DNA from: Bacteroidales bacterium
Lineage (GTDB): Bacteria; Bacteroidota; Bacteroidia; Bacteroidales; UBA932
Assembly (NCBI GenBank): GCA_017452265.1
Contig: JAFTMS010000007.1
Span: 85,485 to 149,484 of the forward strand
Length of the DNA: 64,000 nucleotides
Reading direction: 5' to 3'
A program made the translations under genes and the position numbers. This document shows, piece by piece, positions 34,612 to 41,846 of the stretch. Positions within the stretch are counted from its first letter, which is position 1; each line of letters begins with the position of its first letter. The notes beneath the pieces are model-generated. The model searched no databases and was not told the DNA's origin. It worked only from the letters and a program-made list of their open reading frames with translations.

Positions 34612-36213
34612 TTACTCCGCATGATTTTGTTCATAAAAGCCAGTTGCGTGATTAACTATTTGCGACACCTCCACAGACGGTACTTTTATCTTTTTGCACA
34701 TAATTTCTTCTGCTATTTTCATGGCATTTTCTATATCACCAAGAGTTTCACACAAATTCATCTTTAGATGCAATGGTCTGAAACGGTTCGGGCACATTGC
34801 AGATGCCATATCGAAACATTCCATTGCACGTCCAAAATCATTCTGTTTCTCAGCAATCAGCCCTAAAAGCAATTGAAGATCATAATCTGCCCATAACACC
34901 TCACACTTTTCAGCGACATCCCGCGCTTTTTCATAGTTTTCAGTATGATATAATGCATAAGCATAATTATAGAGGAAAAATCTATCCGTATTTTTCTTTG
35001 CATAAAGAGCTTCATATTGCTGAAGCTGCTCTTCTCCATATTGCCTAGAAGCAACTATTTCAGCCCACTGCAATTCCGAGCGAATTCGAGAATTATATTC
35101 ATAAGAAAACCAAATTGTAACAGCAAATATTATCAACGCTACCATACGCTTCACATGAGCATTCAACTCCGAAAGACGTTGCACGAACGGGGCATCATGC
35201 AGCAGTATAGCAATCGAATATGCCACAACAAACCATGTAAAAGGATATTTAAACGGATATGAAAACATTGCAAATACAACTACAGAAAGAAACGATAACA
35301 AAGCGACCAATTTCTCCGGGCATCTGTCGGCAAAATACCTTTTCAAGACACATACCCCTAAAACACATAAAGCGAGCACCGGGAAAATACCAAAAGAAAC
35401 CCACAAATACAACAACTCATTAAATGGATGCTGTATATTATCAGCCAACATCATCCATTTTTCATTGGGATTATCCGCCAAAAACGCTGCCTGACAATTC
35501 ATATATTCCGCCGCAAATCCACCACGTCCCATTCCCCATAGCCAATTATCGCGAATCATATCAAACGTAACATTCCATATAAGCAATCTTCCTGACGCCG
35601 AATCCATCTTAGTATACATATAAGCAGCCAGCAACAAGACCCAGGCTATTATAAGGCCCCATTTAGCAACAGAACGTTTGGTTATGAATTTATGCCCACC
35701 AAAAATCAGGATTATAAGCACGCTTAACATTCCAGCACGAGAGCCAGACAACGCTATTGCCAGAAACATGACAAAAAAGACTATCTGGGAAGCCCCGCGA
35801 AGAATTTTATTGGCAGCAATCATACCATATAAAATAAATGGCATCATAAACACGAGAGCAGAGGCGAACCCAGCCGGGTTGTCAAAAGATCCAGTAATTC
35901 TGAACCGACCGACTGATGGGATCAAACCTTTATTCTGCAAAAGCCCATAGACTGACATGAAACCAGCAACGGCAACAAATGCAACTATCATTGTAGCCAT
36001 ATTTCCGAATATGCGCAACCGGCCAGGACTTACCAATGTCTGCACGCAATTTAATAGTACCACAAACAGAATCCAGGCAAACAAGCAAATCCATTTGGGT
36101 GCAAGAGTATATTCAACGAACAACGATGAAGAAATACAAGTCAAGCCCAATATTATAATCAAACATACAGGGAAATCTGCATATTTTTTAAAAGTTCCTG
36201 CAGTCAAGTTCAT
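34612..36213 (-). CDS. O-antigen ligase/polymerase-like membrane protein with TPR tail
   Basis: 533 residues. About ten membrane helices fill residues 10-375, with the large periplasmic loop typical of the Wzy/WaaL (O-antigen ligase, PF04932) family containing GRLLIWNVTFDMIRDNWLWG and WMMLADNIQHPFNELLYLW. The His in IQHPFNE matches the position of the conserved catalytic-region His. The C-terminal 150 residues are TPR-like helices (YNYAYALYHTENYEKARDVA, LLLGLIAEKQNDFGRAMECF). The family joins or transfers lipid-linked glycans, sometimes to proteins. It starts 3 bases after the transglutaminase-like gene and ends the coupled cassette. A role in glycosylating a cassette lipoprotein is possible but unproven. 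Confidence 0.85.
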   Translation of the reverse strand: MNLTAGTFKKYADFPVCLIIILGLTCISSSLFVEYTLAPKWICLFAWILFVVLLNCVQTLVSPGRLRIFGNMATMIVAFVAVAGFMSVYGLLQNKGLIPSVGRFRITGSFDNPAGFASALVFMMPFILYGMIAANKILRGASQIVFFVMFLAIALSGSRAGMLSVLIILIFGGHKFITKRSVAKWGLIIAWVLLLAAYMYTKMDSASGRLLIWNVTFDMIRDNWLWGMGRGGFAAEYMNCQAAFLADNPNEKWMMLADNIQHPFNELLYLWVSFGIFPVLALCVLGVCVLKRYFADRCPEKLVALLSFLSVVVFAMFSYPFKYPFTWFVVAYSIAILLHDAPFVQRLSELNAHVKRMVALIIFAVTIWFSYEYNSRIRSELQWAEIVASRQYGEEQLQQYEALYAKKNTDRFFLYNYAYALYHTENYEKARDVAEKCEVLWADYDLQLLLGLIAEKQNDFGRAMECFDMASAMCPNRFRPLHLKMNLCETLGDIENAMKIAEEIMCKKIKVPSVEVSQIVNHATGFYEQNHAE

Positions 36214-36216
36214 AAG

Positions 36217-38121
36217 CTACTTCCAATTTATTTCATTACAATGTGTAAATATACGATGTTGACGTCCTCTATTAAGACATTTTATATATAATAACGCATA
36301 GCGTGGTACATCGTGAAACTCCACATATGAATCTACGGCAGTCATTGTTTCATGAAGTTCCCAGCTCCTTCCTGTATTATAATAAAGTTCATATCTATCT
36401 CCAGGAAACACATCATTACCATCGCCACGACGATAATATATCACTTTACCCAATGTAACCGGATAAACAAAATCAAAAATCACTGAAACAGAAACGTCAT
36501 CCGCTTCTATACGAGAAAATGTCAAAGGATCGTCATCAATAAGTCGCGCATGATTGATATAATAAGAAGTCTGAGACTCCTCCCAAAGTACTTTCGGGTA
36601 AAGGCGCTTACCGGAGTGATCGTAAAAGCACAATTCAGCAAAATCACTCGGCTCTTTAGCATTTACCGATAAGCTATAATATCTATATGAACCTATTTCT
36701 TTGACCACTATACTACCAGCAAGAGCTGATGGGAAATCAAAAATCTTATCAGGAGTCTTGTCATTGCTACCATCTAAACCATACAAAGTTCCTCCGCTCA
36801 GAAATGAACGTATACCATAAACATCAGCAGACCGCGGATATTTTCTGGTTATAATAAGTGACGACTTATCGGTCGAATCCATCGAATAATAATGGACTTC
36901 ACCATTTAAAGACAACTCAAACGGGCATGAAACCTGCTTGACTCTGTCATGGGCATACTCTACCAGACAATATGTTCCGCCTACTGCAACGTCAGCAAAC
37001 TTAAGAGTTCCTTTACGGTTAACCGCAATATCCACCGGAATCCAATCGTAATCATCAAATACAGCAAGATATAAGTATTCATGTTTAGAATCCGTGTGCA
37101 ATTCGAACTCTGCAACTCTACAATACTCGGCAGTGACATCTGTCGTAAATATATACTCCAATGATGGTGGCAATTCAATTCCGGCATCACATGCTTCTTT
37201 TAAAATCTCACGAGGTTTCCATGAGAAACGATAAACTTTAGGCATACGATAGTCATTTTTGCGAAAATATCCTGGATATGCGTCATTGGGATCCAATGGT
37301 TCGAAAGCTTCAGGAGTTCGTGTCGAATTCAAAATGTTAATCCAATAATGCACACCATTACGATTCATCCAGTTCGGAGTGTAATCTATGCTGGCAGGTA
37401 TTCCATTTGCCCTACAGTACATAAGTTCTAAAGCTGCCTTTTCATAGCAATCGGCATACGGAGCATTTAAAATGGCTCGCGGCACAAGCACAGGTATAAT
37501 ATCCAAATGAGAATAAGATTTTACATTTGTGTTCCGGACAATATAATCATGCAATCTCATATATCCATGTCTCACACTATTTTCAAACAAAGAAATCTCA
37601 TTCCAAAGCGTATCAGACGACCAATCTATCACAGAATAATCTTTCCAATCATCCAACATCTGCCCTTCGAGACACTTATATGGCAAAACATATTCACAAA
37701 ACTCGTCAAAATTCAGATGCTGTAGATATTCTCCGGTTTTCCAACGTACAAAAGCCGCATCAATTTGCGAGATAAGATAATCCTCCGTCAACAATTCCTC
37801 ATCATTTTTTAATCTGATCTTTCCGACATATTTACGAAGAATTTTATCCGCTTCTTCACGCAACGAGGGCTCATCAAGATTTAACAAAAACAGCGAATCT
37901 ATGGCATTACAATAATCACAATATGGTACAATTTCAAACGACTGATGATACTGCATATTCTCAATAAGATATGCAGCAGCCGCCTGTTTCATAGGCTCAC
38001 AAATATAATGCGCGATTACATTCCGGTATAATTCATTCTGTTTAGCCGGAGGACAAGAATTCAAATGTGTAAATAAGACAATTAAAATGACAAGTAATCT
38101 TATTCTATAAGATACCATCAT
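36217..38121 (-). CDS. Transglutaminase-like lipoprotein with C-terminal sandwich domain
   Basis: Start 38121 chosen because its ATGA overlaps the stop of the DUF1573 frame; a second ATG follows directly and another lies 12 bases upstream. About 634 residues. The lipoprotein signal ends HLNSC. The transglutaminase-like core shows Cys near 224 (APYADCYEKA), His near 258 (NGVHYWINI) and an Asp in FEPLDPNDA, a complete-looking triad. The rest is beta-rich, and the last ~150 residues resemble a discoidin-like sandwich (DPLTFSRIEADDVSVSVIF, WELHETMTAVDSYVEF). It is expected in the periplasm or at the surface, as a cysteine protease or cross-linking enzyme. The next gene, the O-antigen-ligase-like one, follows by 3 bases. 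Confidence 0.8.
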   Translation of the reverse strand: MMVSYRIRLLVILIVLFTHLNSCPPAKQNELYRNVIAHYICEPMKQAAAAYLIENMQYHQSFEIVPYCDYCNAIDSLFLLNLDEPSLREEADKILRKYVGKIRLKNDEELLTEDYLISQIDAAFVRWKTGEYLQHLNFDEFCEYVLPYKCLEGQMLDDWKDYSVIDWSSDTLWNEISLFENSVRHGYMRLHDYIVRNTNVKSYSHLDIIPVLVPRAILNAPYADCYEKAALELMYCRANGIPASIDYTPNWMNRNGVHYWINILNSTRTPEAFEPLDPNDAYPGYFRKNDYRMPKVYRFSWKPREILKEACDAGIELPPSLEYIFTTDVTAEYCRVAEFELHTDSKHEYLYLAVFDDYDWIPVDIAVNRKGTLKFADVAVGGTYCLVEYAHDRVKQVSCPFELSLNGEVHYYSMDSTDKSSLIITRKYPRSADVYGIRSFLSGGTLYGLDGSNDKTPDKIFDFPSALAGSIVVKEIGSYRYYSLSVNAKEPSDFAELCFYDHSGKRLYPKVLWEESQTSYYINHARLIDDDPLTFSRIEADDVSVSVIFDFVYPVTLGKVIYYRRGDGNDVFPGDRYELYYNTGRSWELHETMTAVDSYVEFHDVPRYALLYIKCLNRGRQHRIFTHCNEINWK

Positions 38122-38416
38122 AGTACATCGCATTTTAGATTTATGATTGACAACGGTTGTTGAACGGCATCCGAGAATACATATATTTCACGCCTAAGTT
38201 CTCCTTTTCTATCCGGAATAAACTTAAAGCCTAATACGAGTTCATTGCCGGGATATATTTCATACGAATGATTTTCATGTAAAAGCTCCACACATGAACA
38301 ACTTGTTCTGATATTTTAGACATTTCAGAAAATGGAGCATTATATAATATACTTTGCTTACACGCACTGACCATTAATAGTGTCAAAAATATGTTAAAGA
38401 GCCTTCGCATTTTCAT
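38118..38416 (-). pseudogene. DUF1573-type lipoprotein, frameshifted
   Basis: The ATG frame gives a lipoprotein signal (MRRLFNIFLTLLMVSAC) and stops after 61 residues. From about 38310 the next frame encodes a clear DUF1573 ending: TSCSCVELL, then YEIYPGNELVLGFKF, then REIYVFSDAVQQPLSI, stopping at 38118. Only about 20 residues separate the lipobox Cys from CSC, fewer than usual, so a small deletion plus frameshift is likely. The stop overlaps the next start by ATGA, so coupling would survive only if the shift is bypassed. A sequencing error or a programmed frameshift cannot be excluded. Confidence 0.65.
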
Positions 38417-38760
38417 TTATCTGTATTTTGTTGTAAAACACCATCTTGTATAAGTTCATCACGGAGACGGTAATATGAATCAAGAAGCAATCGTGACTCC
38501 ATGATTTCATCATTAGCGTCTCGTATAGATTGGACTTCAGACACAGATGATTCATCTATCTCTTCAAAAATCACGTTCAAGACTTCATCATCTAATAGTT
38601 GCCGCGAAATCCATGTATAAGAAATTCCCTTTGCATCCAGCCCGCCAAGATACAAAGAGTATTTTCCCTCTTTATTTGTAATTATCACATTTACAGAGCC
38701 ACTTTCAATCGCGGCGTTGGCAGAAGAGGAAACAGATGATAAAACAGCAAATCCTTTCAT
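38413..38760 (-). CDS. Small cassette protein B (MKGF type), unknown function
   Basis: 115 residues, no signal peptide, acidic. Start 38760 overlaps the previous stop by ATGA. It begins MKGFAVLSSVSSSANAAI and carries GKYSLYLGGLDAKGISYTWI, LNVIFEEIDESSVSEVQS and a helical tail YYRLRDELIQDGVLQQ. The layout matches the gene just upstream (MKGF start, beta-rich middle, F.E.D.S acidic strip, helix ending in a Leu/Val pair), so the two are diverged paralogues. Cytoplasmic location is expected. I recognise no family. It could be an adaptor or chaperone for the secreted partners. Confidence 0.75.
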   Translation of the reverse strand: MKGFAVLSSVSSSANAAIESGSVNVIITNKEGKYSLYLGGLDAKGISYTWISRQLLDDEVLNVIFEEIDESSVSEVQSIRDANDEIMESRLLLDSYYRLRDELIQDGVLQQNTDK

Positions 38761-39095
38761 AACAATCCTTTTTCTTTCAAGAAGTTTTCCAATTGACGAA
38801 AGGAGTCCAGTTTCGACATAGGACATCTAATACTTTCGTCTGTAACACTTTCCATTGGAGTGGATAATTCATCCATTTCTGCAAACTTAATCTGGAAACT
38901 ATCTTTCACATTCATCGGAGTAAATTTTTGCCAGATATTACGTTGTTTTGCATCATAATCCACACTATCAATCATCACAAAATTACGTTCCCCCCGACCG
39001 GCATTCTGATAATGAAGATGAATTGTACACAAGCCACCGTCTTTCACACCGACTTTAATACTCTGTCCTTTTGATGTAATAACAAATCCTTTCAT
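38757..39095 (-). CDS. Small cassette protein A (MKGF type), unknown function
   Basis: 112 residues, no signal peptide. Start 39095 is fixed by its ATGA overlap with the Cys-tailed lipoprotein stop; an in-frame ATG 15 bases upstream is less likely. It begins MKGFVITSKGQSIKVGVKDG, with NVKDSFQIKFAEMDELSTP in the middle and a charged helix (KLDSFRQLENFLKEKGLL) at the end. It is paralogous to the next gene. The pattern suggests a small beta domain followed by a helix that could bind a partner. No catalytic residues are recognisable. Confidence 0.75.
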   Translation of the reverse strand: MKGFVITSKGQSIKVGVKDGGLCTIHLHYQNAGRGERNFVMIDSVDYDAKQRNIWQKFTPMNVKDSFQIKFAEMDELSTPMESVTDESIRCPMSKLDSFRQLENFLKEKGLL

Positions 39096-39985
39096 GCTGT
39101 AGAACCACATTGGTGTGTATTATACGGCGGCCAGACTCCTTGCGTCAAACAATATTCCAAGCATTTTGAACATCCATCAGGAATTGGAGAAAAACAACGT
39201 TCGAATTGTCTCTGGCAATACTCGAAATTTCCATTGGATATCGATGATTGTGTTTTACACACAACAACTTCATAATATAAAATTCCAGCAATTACGACAG
39301 TTGCAATCGAAGCGACAATCTCCCCAGTAGGCGTAGGCTCACCAACTGCAATCGTCCAAATTGTCTCTAACAGAATACGACAAGTCGCCCCATCGGAAGC
39401 TTCACTCCTTGTCTTAATCCTTTTCAGCCCGCTATTAGGAGTTGGCACCATAAGGCCACTTTCTTCCAAATACTGAAGTTCTTGGGCTCCATAGTATAAA
39501 GCTGCAATAACGTTTTGTAAGCGTTCTTGCTGTATTTCCGGGACATAAGTCAATATTTCATCCGCAAGACTTGAGAGACGAAACATCATATCACCATAAG
39601 ATGTACTGCTTGCACAATCATCGACAATACGATTGATATACTGAATCTGTATTTTCGTTAACGTCTTATAAGCAGTAATGAAATCTTGTGGTGACATAGC
39701 ATAAGACTCTTTTCCGACCGTATTTTTCGTAACCGGGATAGGAACAATCTGTGATATATCATTGAAATAACGCTGCTGAAATTCCACAGACGCATCAGCA
39801 TCAGAATAATCTATACCCATTTTGTGTAAAGACACACCAATAAGACGAATATCCGAGGCAACTGCTTTTCCAAAAACCACCGAGGTCTCAGACAATTTCT
39901 CTTCAATTGATTCCGATGATTCATAGCGTGAACATTGGCAAAACAATGTCAATAATAACACAAAGGTAAAATGGTATTTTTTCAT
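39092..39985 (-). CDS. Lipoprotein with hydrophobic segment and Cys-rich tail
   Basis: 297 residues. Lipobox Cys in LTLFCQC near residue 19. A helical body (about 30-185) is followed by a basic stretch (LKRIKTRSEASDG) and a hydrophobic segment rich in small residues (EIVASIATVVIAGILYYEVVV). The tail then has seven Cys in about 57 residues (EYCQRQFERCFSPIPDGCSK and onward). I do not recognise the family. The Cys-rich tail after a hydrophobic helix suggests a secreted or surface structural protein or peptide carrier stabilised by disulfides. It is the first gene of the coupled cassette. No exact TAnnTTTG is found upstream, though 40040-40049 is a palindrome (AGGAATTCCT). Confidence 0.7.
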   Translation of the reverse strand: MKKYHFTFVLLLTLFCQCSRYESSESIEEKLSETSVVFGKAVASDIRLIGVSLHKMGIDYSDADASVEFQQRYFNDISQIVPIPVTKNTVGKESYAMSPQDFITAYKTLTKIQIQYINRIVDDCASSTSYGDMMFRLSSLADEILTYVPEIQQERLQNVIAALYYGAQELQYLEESGLMVPTPNSGLKRIKTRSEASDGATCRILLETIWTIAVGEPTPTGEIVASIATVVIAGILYYEVVVCKTQSSISNGNFEYCQRQFERCFSPIPDGCSKCLEYCLTQGVWPPYNTHQCGSTA

Positions 39986-40105
39986 ACGTACAATTCGTTA
40001 TAACGTGTCTATAAACAGGGGCTTCATAAATTCACAAACAGGAATTCCTAAAACAACCAAGTAAAAGGCAAGCTCTTTTGGAAGTTTAAATCCGAAATGA
40101 GAATT

Positions 40106-41833
40106 TTATTGCTCTATGACGATATTCTTGCAGTGATGATGGACGAAGGAATTCTTTTCTTCGAATGTGTAAGGGTAGTCGTCGGTCATCTCTATAGTGT
40201 TGTTGCGGAAAGTCAGGTCTTCGACGCTGAAGAGATTGAGGATGCGCGGATCAAAGACACGGAATGTATTGTTCTCAATAAGAATTCCCCTATGATAGCC
40301 GCGTTCTGCCTTGTCAAGCTCCGGAATGCGTGTGCCGACTGCGATGCAGGCTGCTCCCCATGTAGGATATCCGAAATTACCGTTTTCAAACACATTGTTG
40401 CGGATGATCACTTCACGTACGCCGGCCTGCTCGAACCAGAAGTTTCCGTCTCCCTCAAAAAGGATGGCCGCTCCCGGAATATGGAAATAGTTGTCTTCGA
40501 TGACCATGCGTCCCCTCGAGCCAAGAAGAAGGCCTCGAGCACGGTTTCCGGCCATATGGCAGCCCCTTATGATCACATCAGGATATTCTTCATCTGCTGC
40601 GACGACCATATTCCTTTCCACTCCTTCAGGAAGGGCCTCCTCAAACGTTACGACCGTAGCTATCTTATTCAGACGCTCCACTTCCTTTACAACGGCATAG
40701 CAATATGTGTCTGTGGTCTTCTGATCGACAATTTCCACCTTCATGCCCGGCTTCACGAAATCCACTCCGTATTGTCCTGAATTGCGCCACTTGAGCACAA
40801 CCTTGTCAGGAGCAAGAAACTCATCTACAGCCATATAAAGGCCATGGATATTTGTAGCATCATCCTTCTGGTTGCAGAAAGTACAGTCCAGCATACGGAT
40901 ATACCCGGCACAGTTCACATAATGCGTAGCATCGGCCGTAATACTGATCATGCGGCCTTTCCCCGGAGACGGTACCACATCAACATTCATAAGTTCGATG
41001 TCGCGGCTGCGCTGGGCGATGACGCCCATACCTCCGCAGTGCCAGATGTTCACATTACGGATCCACACTTCATCGCTGTCTGATATGAAGAAGGCCGGAT
41101 TGTAACGGGCAGCAGCACCAAACACCATAACATTGCCGACAGTCCCCTTCAGATCGTGACGTTTGATGCGAACAAGATTGCTTTCAAGTTTTTCTGCCTG
41201 TATGGTTCTCTTTGAAAGCCAGTAGTCAGAAGCAAGGAAAGCCGGTTCTCTCTTCTGGGAATCAAACTCCAGAAGGTTCGAGAAATCGTATGTTATGTTG
41301 TTTTCATCGGTAAAATACAGGCATCCGTTCACTATGTTGCAACGGTAGTCCTCCGGAAAACGGATGTCCAGATATCCGTCCCCTACTTTTTCAATGATAC
41401 CTTCGGAATGGAATGTCCTCGTATAGTCAATCGAAAGGTTCTCGATGCGGACGTTTTCACATTCTTCAATGCTGAAAGGAGAGATGAATCCAGTGAAAAG
41501 AAGCAGAGTGTTTTTGCCCTCAACCACGAAATTGTCCATGCCTTCCAGATCGAAAGCAATCCTTTTCAGGCTTTCGGTATTGTTGCTGATGAACTGATAC
41601 TTCTCGTATGCCTGATCCGGCCATATGCGAAGAGTGCCTTCCGGGAGGACAAGACGCGATGCATTCATCTCCCTGCAGACAGCCAAAGCCTCACGGATTG
41701 CCGGCATGGCATCCTTTTCAGCCTGACCTTCCTGAAGATAATCAGCAAGATACACTATCTTTGGATCATTGCTGCATGACGCAGCCGAGGCGGCAAGAAC
41801 CACCAGAACAAACAGCTTTACAATTGTTTTCAT
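40106..41833 (-). CDS. GH110 alpha-1,3-galactosidase (parallel beta-helix lipoprotein)
   Basis: 575 residues with lipobox ASAASC. A right-handed parallel beta-helix body carries the GH110 signature pieces: TADATHYVNCAGYI, KDDATNIHGLYM, NRARGLLLGSRGRMVIEDNY and IPGAAILFEGDGNFWFE. GH110 enzymes remove terminal alpha-1,3-galactose from blood group B or linear alpha-Gal glycans by inversion. It follows the GH97 stop by 13 bases, so both are in one operon. It is expected in the periplasm or on the surface. I do not assign specific catalytic residues. The A+T-rich island begins after its end. Confidence 0.88.
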   Translation of the reverse strand: MKTIVKLFVLVVLAASAASCSNDPKIVYLADYLQEGQAEKDAMPAIREALAVCREMNASRLVLPEGTLRIWPDQAYEKYQFISNNTESLKRIAFDLEGMDNFVVEGKNTLLLFTGFISPFSIEECENVRIENLSIDYTRTFHSEGIIEKVGDGYLDIRFPEDYRCNIVNGCLYFTDENNITYDFSNLLEFDSQKREPAFLASDYWLSKRTIQAEKLESNLVRIKRHDLKGTVGNVMVFGAAARYNPAFFISDSDEVWIRNVNIWHCGGMGVIAQRSRDIELMNVDVVPSPGKGRMISITADATHYVNCAGYIRMLDCTFCNQKDDATNIHGLYMAVDEFLAPDKVVLKWRNSGQYGVDFVKPGMKVEIVDQKTTDTYCYAVVKEVERLNKIATVVTFEEALPEGVERNMVVAADEEYPDVIIRGCHMAGNRARGLLLGSRGRMVIEDNYFHIPGAAILFEGDGNFWFEQAGVREVIIRNNVFENGNFGYPTWGAACIAVGTRIPELDKAERGYHRGILIENNTFRVFDPRILNLFSVEDLTFRNNTIEMTDDYPYTFEEKNSFVHHHCKNIVIEQ

Positions 41834-41846
41834 ATCGGTTTCAGTG

